This document shows positions 57,563-64,000 of a DNA stretch of 64,000 nucleotides, piece after piece; position 1 is the first letter of the stretch; every line of letters begins with the position of its first letter. A program made the position numbers and the translations under genes. The notes under the pieces are model-generated. The model did not search any database and had not been told where the DNA came from. It saw nothing but the letters and a program-made list of their open reading frames with translations. Source of the stretch: an uncultured Chloroflexales bacterium (GTDB lineage Bacteria > Chloroflexota > Chloroflexia > Chloroflexales > Chloroflexaceae); contig CALGUG010000007.1 in assembly GCA_937902315.1 (NCBI GenBank), positions 1 through 64,000 of the forward strand, written 5' to 3'.

Positions 57563-57587
57563 GTCTCAGTATGCCATATTCTGAGAC
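57563..57587. other. Inverted repeat in the 380-bp gap between glycine-zipper and lipoprotein genes
   Basis: GTCTCAG (57563-57569) and CTGAGAC (57581-57587) are perfect 7-bp arms. A 10-bp palindrome ATACTAGTAT lies near 57547. Both sit between divergent genes and may be control elements. Nothing else is visible in 57402-57782. Confidence 0.35.
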
Positions 57588-57782
57588 GAATTGCATCAGT
57601 CTTTTGAAATACCGCCGATCGTCTGTCAGACGATTCCCCATCGAGATCGCGCACTAAGCCTCACGATCTCCCATTACATTCGTTTCACCGTTAAACCTGC
57701 AGTTCTCAGCTCCATTGGCGGCCATTTTGTGGCGGCTCTGTTCGTTCGCTCATCCAGCCATTTGCATGCAAGAGGAGGGTTT

Positions 57783-58328
57783 ATGTGCTTTGTACGCTCA
57801 TTTTTATGCCTACTTGTTCTGTTGGCTCTAAGCGCTTGCGGAGGGGCTTCGAGCACGGCAAGCCCGACGCTCGCAGTTACTTCGTCGCCGCTTCCAAGCG
57901 CAACGATCGCCGCAACGATCACCATCGAGCCGAGCTCGACCATCGCTCCTACGCTTACGAGCGAGCCGAGCGCCACCTTAGCCCCGACGCTCACAAGCGA
58001 GCCGAGCGCCACCCCAGAGCCGACTGCGACCGAAGTGCTGATTGTTGCTGCAACGCTCACCCCTCAGCCTGAAGCGCCCGCGGGCGGGAGCTCGAGCGGG
58101 CGAATCGAAGCTCTGATCGCGCAGCTGGCGGCCGATGGCGTTGAAGTAAGCAGCGACCAGATCGTTGTGGAGGGTGATATCGCACGCGTCACCCGTGAAG
58201 CAAACGGCGATACCATCTTTGTTTTCTATAGGTGGGAGGCTGATGTTTGGAATTGGCTGTCTGCCGGAAGCATGTTCGATCCCGAGAGCGCAGCGCGTTT
58301 GGGCATACCCGAGAGCCTGCTGCCTTAG
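57783..58328 (+). CDS. Lipoprotein with Ser/Thr/Pro repeat linker
   Basis: This 181-residue protein has a lipoprotein signal peptide (CFVRSFLCLLVLLALSAC, lipobox LSAC near residue 19). A low-complexity linker of tandem units such as TLTSEPSATLAP (about residues 40-85) follows, then a small folded domain of about 80 residues (GRIEALIAQLAADGVEVSSD, VFYRWEADVWNWL). The linker repeats also at DNA level, so copy number may vary. The domain is unknown. AGGAGGG precedes the ATG at 57783. Copy I of the intergenic element begins 11 bp after the stop. Confidence 0.85.
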   Translation: MCFVRSFLCLLVLLALSACGGASSTASPTLAVTSSPLPSATIAATITIEPSSTIAPTLTSEPSATLAPTLTSEPSATPEPTATEVLIVAATLTPQPEAPAGGSSSGRIEALIAQLAADGVEVSSDQIVVEGDIARVTREANGDTIFVFYRWEADVWNWLSAGSMFDPESAARLGIPESLLP

Positions 58329-58338
58329 CTCTCTTTTT

Positions 58339-58402
58339 AGGCGGCGAGATCTCTTGCTCCCATTCGGTCCTTGGCGCGTCCGCCTACGGCTATCAGATGG
58401 GA
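58339..58402 (+). repeat. Intergenic element copy I
   Basis: The copy starts GGCGGCGAGATCTC and carries the core with TACGG. It begins only 11 bp after the lipoprotein stop, in the sense orientation. Confidence 0.85.
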
Positions 58403-58427
58403 GCTCCTGCCATTCGGGCCATCGGCC

Positions 58428-58516
58428 CTCACCCCCCGTCCCCCTCTCCCGCACTGCGGGCGAGGGGGACGGGGGGTGATGTTGTATGCGATTTCGCGTA
58501 GCGAAATCGCATACAA
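58428..58516. repeat. C/G-rich palindromic module plus perfect 16-bp hairpin (second copy)
   Basis: A C- and G-run module around CCCGCACTGCGGG (58428-58478) precedes a hairpin with arms TTGTATGCGATTTCGC (58482-58497) and its complement (58501-58516). This is the same pair as at 34529-34617, in inverted order. Confidence 0.8.
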
Positions 58517-58615
58517 GCTCTCTCCGACCACAACAACAAAAGCTGTATCTTGAGCCTGCCGAAGGGTACGGTTAGTGACACTGTGCCTCAGCGCCTCGGG
58601 TGGTGAAATGAAATT

Positions 58616-59533
58616 CTAGCGCAGGCTCTGCCTTGGCAGATCGATCACCTCTTTGGCTAAGGTGGCGAGCGCATCCCAAGCGACCTGCACTTCGGCGGGG
58701 TCTGGCGCTTGCCCGTTGTAGCAATCGAGCAGCACATAGTGGGCGCCTAACTCGGCCAGCTGCTCGAGGTCGCGCCGAATCTGAGCCAGCGAGCCGTGGC
58801 CGGCGATCCGATTGGTCTCGGGCAGATCGGTTTCGCTTATTTTGAGGCTGATGCGAGGTGCAAATCCGGGCATAGGTTTGTGGGCGGCCTCGGCGATCGC
58901 GCGCAGGCGTGCGAGACCAACATCGCGCATCCACGCCACCGATTGATGAATAGGATGCCAGACCGCCGAAAAGCGCACCGTTCGCTGGTAGGCGGCTTCG
59001 CTATGTCCAGCGACCCAGATCGGTGGGTGCGGCTGTTGCAATGGCCTTGGCGCGGTTGCCACATCTTTGAATTGGAAGTGTTTGCCTTGGTAGCTGATTT
59101 GGTTTTCGCTCCAAAAGTGCAGCATAATTTCGAGCGCTTCATCGCTGAGCGCGCCGCGCTTGTTGAAGGGCACGTCGAGCGCCTTGAACTCTTGCTGGGC
59201 CCAGCCCACGCCGATGCCAACGATCAGCTTGCCGTTGCTCAGCTGGTCGATATTGGCAAACATGCGCGCCATCAGCAGCGGATGGCGGTAAGGTAACACG
59301 ACCACGGTGGTGCCTAGTTCGAGGTTGGGGTTGCGGGCCGCCAGCCAGCTCATGGTCACAAACGGGTCGTAGAAGGGCGGCGGGTAAGGCCCAGACACAT
59401 CGGGCGTGTGGGCGACGTGGTCGGAGATCATCAAAAAGTGGTAGCCTAACTGGCTGGCAAGGTCAGCCCAAGCGCCCAGGCGCTCTGGGGTGGCCCCCGG
59501 CCCGGCGTTAGGCAGATTGATGCCAAATTTCAT
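58616..59533 (-). CDS. LLM-class F420-dependent oxidoreductase
   Basis: This 305-residue luciferase-like monooxygenase-fold protein has KFGINLPNAGPGATPERL, then YHFLMISDHV, LGTTVVVLPYRHPLLMARM and KLIVGIGVGWAQQEF, which are typical of F420-dependent members. HPPIWVAGHSEAAYQR follows. Substrate is unknown. The ATG at 59533 has GAGGAAG upstream. It is 15 bp after the deaminase gene on the same strand, so the two are co-transcribed. Confidence 0.92.
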   Translation of the reverse strand: MKFGINLPNAGPGATPERLGAWADLASQLGYHFLMISDHVAHTPDVSGPYPPPFYDPFVTMSWLAARNPNLELGTTVVVLPYRHPLLMARMFANIDQLSNGKLIVGIGVGWAQQEFKALDVPFNKRGALSDEALEIMLHFWSENQISYQGKHFQFKDVATAPRPLQQPHPPIWVAGHSEAAYQRTVRFSAVWHPIHQSVAWMRDVGLARLRAIAEAAHKPMPGFAPRISLKISETDLPETNRIAGHGSLAQIRRDLEQLAELGAHYVLLDCYNGQAPDPAEVQVAWDALATLAKEVIDLPRQSLR

Positions 59534-59548
59534 TGCTTCCTCTTTGTT

Positions 59549-60010
59549 TCAAAGTAGATTCATCGCTTCGAGCGCTTCGTCTTCTAAGAGTGGACCGACA
59601 ATCTCGATCGGGCGCTGGCTGCGGGCGAAGAGTTCGCGGCAACTAAGGCGCAGATGTTCGGGCGAGTCGCCAAAGATCTCGAAAAGGCGCGCTTGGGATG
59701 CTGCAAAGACCAAGCGCCCGATGTTGGCCCAGTGAATGGCGGCGGCGCACATGGCGCATGGCTCGGCGCTGCTGTAGAGCGTTGCCCCAGCGAGCACCTC
59801 GGGGCTGAAACGTCGCGATGCTTCGCGCACTAAGTTGGTCTCGGCGTGGCCAGTGCAGTCGCGTTCGCTCACTATGGTATTTTCGGCCTCGAGCAGAATC
59901 TGCTGGTCGGCGCTGACTAAAATCGCCCCATACGGCTCGTTGCCATTGGCACGGGCCGAGCGGGCACGCGCGATCGCGCGCCGCAGAAAGTCGGCATCTA
60001 GCTGCTGCAT
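59549..60010 (-). CDS. Nucleoside/guanine deaminase-like zinc enzyme
   Basis: This 153-residue protein of the cytidine/deoxycytidylate deaminase superfamily has the zinc-binding HAE (CTGHAETNLV, about residue 55) and PCAMC (SSAEPCAMCAAAIHW, about 84-88) motifs; the Glu is the proton donor. Length and EPYGAILVSADQQILLEAENT resemble guanine deaminase or TadA-like proteins. Whether the substrate is a free base, nucleoside or tRNA is open, but pairing with an oxidoreductase argues against tRNA. It is divergent from an Lrp/AsnC regulator with 138 bp between starts. Confidence 0.9.
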   Translation of the reverse strand: MQQLDADFLRRAIARARSARANGNEPYGAILVSADQQILLEAENTIVSERDCTGHAETNLVREASRRFSPEVLAGATLYSSAEPCAMCAAAIHWANIGRLVFAASQARLFEIFGDSPEHLRLSCRELFARSQRPIEIVGPLLEDEALEAMNLL

Positions 60011-60148
60011 ACTTCTCTCCTAATTGGGCGCTACAGGTACAGAAACGCTGCTTAGATAGCCCCAATTATTTCAAAAGAGATGCTACACTACAATAACGTT
60101 TCGAAGGAAAATCTTGCCTTTCGCTGGCGTTTGGAAGGAAGTCTATCG

Positions 60149-60628
60149 ATGATGAAACATACTGCACAGCCCGTGCTCGATGAGACCGATTGGAAGCTGA
60201 TCGAGGCGCTTCAGCGTGATGCGCGCCAATCCTATACAGCCCTGGGCCAGCAGGTCGGCTTGTCGCGCCCGGCGGTGGTTGAGCGGATTCGTCGTTTAGA
60301 GGATTCTGGCGTTATTACGGGCTATCGGGCCGTGATCGATCCGAGTAAGCTCGGTTTAGATATCACCGCTTTTGTACGGATCAGCACACAAACTGTGGAG
60401 GAATCTCAAGAGCTGAGCAGGTTGATCCGCGAGTCGCCCGAGGTGCAGGAGTGTTATTGCGGCACCGGTAGCGACTGTTTCACTATGCGGGTCTTGGTCG
60501 CTTCGCTCGAACAGCTCGACGCCTTCTTGGAACGCATTCGAGTCTATGGCAACCCTATTAGCTCGGTGATGCTCTCTTCTGTCGTGACCCAGCGCGATTT
60601 CCGCCTGAGCGACATGTGGCATAGTTAG
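60149..60628 (+). CDS. Lrp/AsnC-family transcriptional regulator
   Basis: This 159-residue protein has an N-terminal HTH (DETDWKLIEALQRDARQSYTALGQ, then LSRPAVVERIRRLEDSGVITGY) and a C-terminal RAM domain (CYCGTGSDCFTMRVLV). Family members form octamers and respond to amino acids. The start at 60149 has GGAAGGAA upstream; the next codon is also ATG, and a longer frame from 60080 lacks an RBS. The divergent deaminase/LLM operon is the likely target. Confidence 0.92.
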   Translation: MMKHTAQPVLDETDWKLIEALQRDARQSYTALGQQVGLSRPAVVERIRRLEDSGVITGYRAVIDPSKLGLDITAFVRISTQTVEESQELSRLIRESPEVQECYCGTGSDCFTMRVLVASLEQLDAFLERIRVYGNPISSVMLSSVVTQRDFRLSDMWHS

Positions 60629-60689
60629 ATGCTTATTCACCACGCGGCCCATTTCTTATCTCACCACGCGAGGCAGCGCAAAGTGTTGA

Positions 60690-61215
60690 GGAGGCCCTCA
60701 CCCCCCGGCCCCCTCTCCCGCGAAGCAGGAGAGGGGGAGAAAAGGGCGGCTGAAGTGCGCGGAACCCCTCGCTCGTAAAGGTGTGGAGACGTGCAGAACC
60801 TCTGGCCCGTAAAGGTGTGGAGACACGCAGAACCCCTCGCTCGTTTACGGGAGAGGGGTAGGGGAGAGGGCGGCAGGATTGGGAAGGCCCTCACCCCCCG
60901 ACCCCCTCTCCCGCGAAGCAGGAGAGGGGGAGACAGGGAGCATGCCTGTGTGGATGTGTGCGCGCAGAACCCCTCGCCCGTTTACGGGAGAGGGGCAGGG
61001 GAGAGGGCAATAGCCGTTTACGGGAGAGGGGTAGGGGAGAGGGCGGCAGGATTGGGAAGGCCCTCACCCCCCGACCCCCTCTCCCGCGAAGCAGGAGAGG
61101 GGGAGACAGGGAGCATGCCTGTGTGGATGTGTGCGCGCAGAACCCCTCGCCCGTTTACGGGAGAGGGGCAGGGGAGAGGGCAATAGCCGTTTACGGGAGA
61201 GGGGTAGGGGAGAGG
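60690..61215. repeat. Tandem repeat region with 173-bp unit
   Basis: Positions 60843-61015 and 61016-61188 are two direct copies of 173 bp, and 61189-61215 is the start of a third. I compared the landmarks (GTTTACGGGAGAGG, GGGAAGGCCCTCACC) and they fit this spacing exactly. Each unit has two C/G-run palindromic modules around CCCGCGAAGCAGG and GTTTACGGGAG. A more diverged copy of the same material begins at 60690. There is no gene here; the region runs up to 61233. Confidence 0.85.
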
Positions 61216-61233
61216 ACATGCATAGGAGAGCCG

Positions 61234-61608
61234 ATGAAACGCCGTCGTTCATCTGCGTCTATTCAAGAACGGGCGCAGCAGCTACGTCAAGAGCAGACGC
61301 CCAGCGAGGCTTTGTTATGGCAGCACCTTCGCGCACATCGCTTTGGTGGGTATAAATTTCGGCGCCAGCATCCGATCGGGCGCTTTATTGTCGATTTTTA
61401 TTGTGCCGAGCGACGGCTGATTATCGAGCTTGACGGCCCGATCCATGAACGGCAACGAGAGTACGATCGCATTCGTGATGAAAGGTTGCGCCAACAGGGC
61501 TATACCATCTTTCGAGTTACAAACGAAGAGCTCGTTACCGATATGAATGGAGTGCTAGAGCGTTTATCAGGCTTGCTGCATACTTTGCCGCGGGCTTTTG
61601 CAGAATGA
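61234..61608 (+). CDS. DUF559 endonuclease-like protein
   Basis: This 124-residue protein has the Vsr/PD-(D/E)xK-like DUF559 fold: SEALLWQHLRAHRFGGYKFRR, then PIGRFIVDFYC and RLIIELDGPIH with the D...ExD catalytic pattern, and GYTIFRVTNEELV. Members are common in bacterial accessory regions, and a DNA or RNA substrate is assumed. The start at 61234 has AGGAGAG just upstream. A frame open from 60958 would read the tandem repeats as protein and is rejected. It is followed by a good terminator. Confidence 0.85.
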   Translation: MKRRRSSASIQERAQQLRQEQTPSEALLWQHLRAHRFGGYKFRRQHPIGRFIVDFYCAERRLIIELDGPIHERQREYDRIRDERLRQQGYTIFRVTNEELVTDMNGVLERLSGLLHTLPRAFAE

Positions 61609-61671
61609 ATGTGTGAACTTTTCTTCCCTCAACGTTTCAGTTGCTACTCAAAACAAAACCCTAGACAAACC

Positions 61672-61701
61672 AAAAACGGATGGAGACACCCATCCGTTTT
61701 T
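61672..61701 (+). terminator. Bidirectional intrinsic terminator after the DUF559 gene
   Basis: Twelve-bp arms AAAAACGGATGG / CCATCCGTTTTT with a 6-nt loop lie 63 bp after the stop, with U-runs on both strands. Confidence 0.9.
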
Positions 61702-61880
61702 AGTGTGCGAAGGTGGAATGTTTTTATGCGATCAACCCATTACGTAGCCTAGTTTAACATGGTATTGTGACATGTAGTGTCACAAATTGGTCGAGTTTTG
61801 AGGATATTTGCTAACTAAGGGCGCTTGCTTGGGCGAGCTGGGTGGGTTTGCAGCCGATCAGTTGGGGGTGGTTTTGTTTT

Positions 61881-61996
61881 TGGGGGCGGCTTCATTGGGG
61901 GGCGGATAACAGCCTGTATGGGAGGATAGGATGTTGGTAGCCGGAGGCGGACGCGCTAGAAGTCGAATGGGAGCTAGCAGCCTCGCCGCCAGAGCG
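61881..61996 (-). repeat. Intergenic element copy J (long form)
   Basis: On the minus strand: GGCGGCGAGGCTGCTAGC, core variant with TCCGG, and a second block ending GAAGCCGCCC. It lies 122 bp beyond the minus-strand lipoprotein gene (ends 62118) in its sense orientation. Confidence 0.8.
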
Positions 61997-62070
61997 ATGA
62001 AATGGTGATGCTGTAGCGCCTCGCTAGTAGGAGGGAAGGAGCTTTGGCCTTCGTCTTAGATGTAAGAAGT

Positions 62071-62098
62071 GAACACGCCACCAAGCGGCGGCGTGTTC
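62071..62098 (-). terminator. Hairpin after the 62.1-kb lipoprotein gene
   Basis: Nine-bp arms GAACACGCC / GGCGTGTTC surround a 10-nt loop, 20 bp after the stop on the minus strand. The U-tract is weak (ACTTCTTAC). Confidence 0.55.
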
Positions 62099-62117
62099 GT
62101 AGGGGGAAGGGAGGAAA

Positions 62118-62570
62118 TTATTGTGTGGCGAGCGATAAAATCAGTTCTTTTTCGTCGGGATTGACGGGTGAGGCGACCATCATAACCGTGAGATTCTGCT
62201 TACTCTTCTGCCAGTTGGCGGTTCGGAACCGATCATTGCTCTGATTAGCCTGCTCCATAATTCCGCTTACTAGATTGTTGGTGCCCCAACCATCGGCCTT
62301 GAGTTTTTCATCGTAGAAGGCTTTAACATCGTCCCAGCTTGTATCGGCGGGCAGACTGAAGCCCTTTTGCTCGACCGAGCCACCAAGACCCAATTGACCT
62401 CGGAAGGCGGCATCGGTCTGATTGTTGTCGGCGAGGGTATCGGCGATCACGCTTTCGCCCTCTTTCAACTCGACAGCGTCGGGATAAACCGGTAGATCGT
62501 TAAGGCTTACTTTGGAACTTCCACCACAGGCAGCCAGTACAAAGAGAGATACTAACGCTAAGAGTGCCAT
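62118..62570 (-). CDS. Small lipoprotein, N-terminus probably truncated
   Basis: This 150-residue protein begins MALLALVSLFVLAACGGSS, a lipobox (LAAC, residue 15) without the positively charged n-region that lipoprotein signals need. An in-frame TGA lies directly before the ATG and there is no Shine-Dalgarno. The mature part has LNDLPVYPDAVELKEGESV and SWDDVKAFYDEKLKADGWG, a pattern seen in Chloroflexota lipoproteins of unknown role. The abrupt start next to a foreign-looking coding fragment suggests that the original 5' end was lost. Confidence 0.65.
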   Translation of the reverse strand: MALLALVSLFVLAACGGSSKVSLNDLPVYPDAVELKEGESVIADTLADNNQTDAAFRGQLGLGGSVEQKGFSLPADTSWDDVKAFYDEKLKADGWGTNNLVSGIMEQANQSNDRFRTANWQKSKQNLTVMMVASPVNPDEKELILSLATQ

Positions 62571-62574
62571 TCAG

Positions 62575-62772
62575 CGCTCAATCGGCGAGCCGCGCCTGTT
62601 TGAGGCGGCTTGGAGGCGCGGTTATCACTGCCCGAGCGAGCAGTTTGTCGAGCAAACCTTGGCTAAGCTCCCGCTCTTGAGCAGCGATCTGTTGTTCGCT
62701 GCGCGGCCGTTCCTGGCACAGTCGCTCGAGCTCGCTGCTCCACCTCAACAAGATCTGATCTTGAGTTACTGA
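62575..62772 (+). pseudogene. Possible C-terminal remnant of a lost gene
   Basis: An open frame of 65 codons to TGA reads RSIGEPRLFEAAWRRGYHC, then FVEQTLAKLPLLSSDLLF and PPQQDLILSY. Codon choice is rich in G/C third positions like the real genes here. There is no start codon with RBS; its left end coincides with the truncated start of the minus-strand lipoprotein. I read it as a gene fragment left by a deletion. Family not recognised. Confidence 0.4.
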
Positions 62773-62827
62773 TGCCGAAGCAGCTTGATCGCTGCTGTGT
62801 TGTCGCCTGATACGCCTTTTACCTTAT

Positions 62828-62897
62828 TGGCGGCGAGCTTCCAAGCTCCCATTCGGCTTCTAGCGCGTCCGCCTTCGGCTATCAACATCCCCTCCTC
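62828..62897 (+). repeat. Intergenic element copy K
   Basis: The copy starts GGCGGCGAGCTTCCAAGC and has the intact core and the ATCCCC tail. It lies 56 bp after the gene remnant, in the same orientation. Confidence 0.85.
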
Positions 62898-62931
62898 GCA
62901 AGTGAAGTGCTTATGCTGCCTTCGGCAGATG

Positions 62932-62955
62932 GATTTCGCGCTACTGCGCGAAATC
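62932..62955. repeat. Short palindrome related to the 16-bp hairpin modules
   Basis: GATTTCGCGC / GCGCGAAATC are perfect 10-bp arms around TACT. The inner GATTTCGC matches the hairpins at 34529 and 58482. Confidence 0.6.
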
Positions 62956-63312
62956 TCACATAACACTTTCCCCTTTTGCGTTTTCTCACGTTGTGAGAGC
63001 ATTAAGCGAATTTGCTATCGCTAGGGCGCGTTTTTGATAAAACCGATAATTCCTTGGAAAAAGTTAAGTGATTTTACAAGCTCGATCGTCTCCCTTACTT
63101 TTTTGCGTATACTTTCGCTTCATAAGCTTATTGCCCTTTCCTTGCTTGTAAGAACACTCTTTGACCTCTATCGCGGGATCTACTAAGGTATGTACTATTA
63201 AATGAGGCTTAAGATTAATAATTGTTTTATTCTAACCAGTTATGCTATATAATCTGTTTCAAACGTTATTTTAAAAGCGAGATATCCGAAATTCATTTGT
63301 ATCGCAGCATTT

Positions 63313-63420
63313 TGGGGTGGCCTTTCGGCGCAGATAGAAGCGCGTTGCGGCGGGCAAGATGTTTGTAGCCGTAGGCGGACGCGCTTAGGATCTTCGTTGG
63401 GCTAGAGACCTTAACGCCAG
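63313..63420 (-). repeat. Intergenic element copy L (long form)
   Basis: On the minus strand: GGCGTTAAGGTC, the core with TACGG, and a diverged second block. It lies upstream of the CSLREA gene. The gap 62773-63622 (850 bp) otherwise contains copy K, the short palindrome and AT-rich sequence (63010-63300) in which I see no gene. Confidence 0.75.
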
Positions 63421-63622
63421 CGCGCAGAATGTATCAAAAGAATTTGCCATACATGGACCTGTTTCGTTTGTAATAGTTCGGAGATTTGACGACTATGTGA
63501 GCTTAATACCTGAGAGAGCCGGTCGCTTTGCGGGTGGTTTTATCCCAATTGAGCAGGTTCTTCCTATCCAACTATTGAGAAAGCAATACATGACGCATTT
63601 ACGTCCCTACTAAGGAGGACCC

Positions 63623-64000
63623 ATGTCTTTTTCTTCTCTGGTTTGTCTGCCAAGGAAAAACGCTATAACTCGAGCATCGCTTTTATTTGGATTGATGCTT
63701 GTTGTTGGATTATGCCTGGCTCCCTCTCAGGTATCTGCAGCTGGCATTGTCGTGACAACCACTGCTGATACGATCGATGCAGCAGCTAGCTGTTCTGGTG
63801 TTACGCTTGCCTCTCTGCCCGGCCCCGATGGCAAGGTGAGCTTGCGCGAGGCGATCTGTGCAGCCAACAGTAATCCTGGCTCTGATACGATCCTATTCAG
63901 TGTAAATGGCACCTTTTTCATTACTGGTACTGCAGGTGAGGAGGCGGGAGGTACAGGCGACTTTGATATTAAAGATAGCCTAACCATTCAGGGCAATGGA
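63623..64000 (+). CDS. CSLREA-domain secreted protein, N-terminal part (runs off the right edge)
   Basis: The first 126 residues are visible. A long signal peptide (SLLFGLMLVVGLCLAPSQVSA, cleavage near residue 39) is followed by GIVVTTTADTIDA and then VSLREAICAANSNPGSDTI, the CSLREA N-terminal domain with Val replacing the first Cys. Such proteins continue into parallel beta-helix repeats and are exported, often large and abundant in Chloroflexota. DFDIKDSLTIQGNG is the first beta-helix strand. The ATG at 63623 has AAGGAGG at 63612-63618. The C-terminus is outside the window. Confidence 0.9.
   Translation, partial: MSFSSLVCLPRKNAITRASLLFGLMLVVGLCLAPSQVSAAGIVVTTTADTIDAAASCSGVTLASLPGPDGKVSLREAICAANSNPGSDTILFSVNGTFFITGTAGEEAGGTGDFDIKDSLTIQGNG

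Noticed and set aside
60958..61233. 92-residue N-terminal extension of the DUF559 protein
   Set aside because: The sequence is a translation of the 173-bp tandem repeats; the RBS and typical length support the ATG at 61234.
26776..64000. Insertion sequences, tRNA genes or an integration site that would explain the dispersed repeats
   Set aside because: I found no transposase or integrase gene, no tRNA-like cloverleaf and no direct-repeat att pair in the window.

Overview
The window is a bacterial chromosome segment of roughly 50-55% GC by eye. It carries two complete DNA-defence systems and ordinary accessory metabolism. Several traits fit a filamentous Chloroflexota (Chloroflexia) member: a CSLREA-domain secreted protein, an F420-type LLM oxidoreductase, HAAS/PadR pairs, many dispersed intergenic repeats and a large type I-E array. 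No rRNA, tRNA or other taxonomic marker is present, so this placement is only an inference.

Positions 1-16661 are one continuous type I-E CRISPR array that runs off the left edge. It has about 273 nearly identical 29-nt repeats, a 61-bp period and 32-nt spacers. Its leader lies at the right end (16662-16726) and it is transcribed leftwards. The cas genes follow on the same strand: cas3-cas8e-cas11-cas7e-cas5e-cas6e-cas1-cas2 (25625 to 16727), with a WYL-domain regulator (25801-26775) upstream. The order is canonical and the genes overlap or abut, except for a hairpin-containing gap between cas6e and cas1. The spacer content is informative. Five identical pairs are exactly two units apart (A-B-A pattern), one two-spacer block is duplicated, and at least three pairs look like the same protein-coding target taken from diverged invaders.

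Positions 26.8-49.3 kb hold mixed genes: a GH16-like protein with an altered active-site motif, a type B carboxylesterase behind a structured leader, a small P-loop kinase, a methyltransferase, glyA under a clear ZTP riboswitch, an APH-type phosphotransferase, a Yip1-like membrane protein, a 1358-residue TPR protein with an embedded C39-type peptidase, a PadR/HAAS pair with a perfect palindromic operator, an AlkZ-like winged-helix protein, a 2OG-Fe(II) oxygenase, and a CPBP protease overlapping a membrane-anchored serine hydrolase.

Positions 49517-56085 encode a complete Wadjet system (jetA-jetB-jetC-jetD, minus strand, overlapping genes), the SMC-like complex that acts against plasmids. From 56.3 kb to the right edge come a DinB-like protein, a glycine-zipper protein, lipoproteins, an LLM oxidoreductase with a nucleoside deaminase facing an Lrp/AsnC regulator, a 173-bp tandem duplication, a DUF559 nuclease-like protein, and the start of a CSLREA-domain secreted protein cut by the window edge.

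A directional intergenic element occurs 12 times between 27 and 63.4 kb and never inside a gene I accept. Nine of the 12 copies lie just downstream of a gene in that gene's sense orientation. This is the best candidate here for something undescribed.
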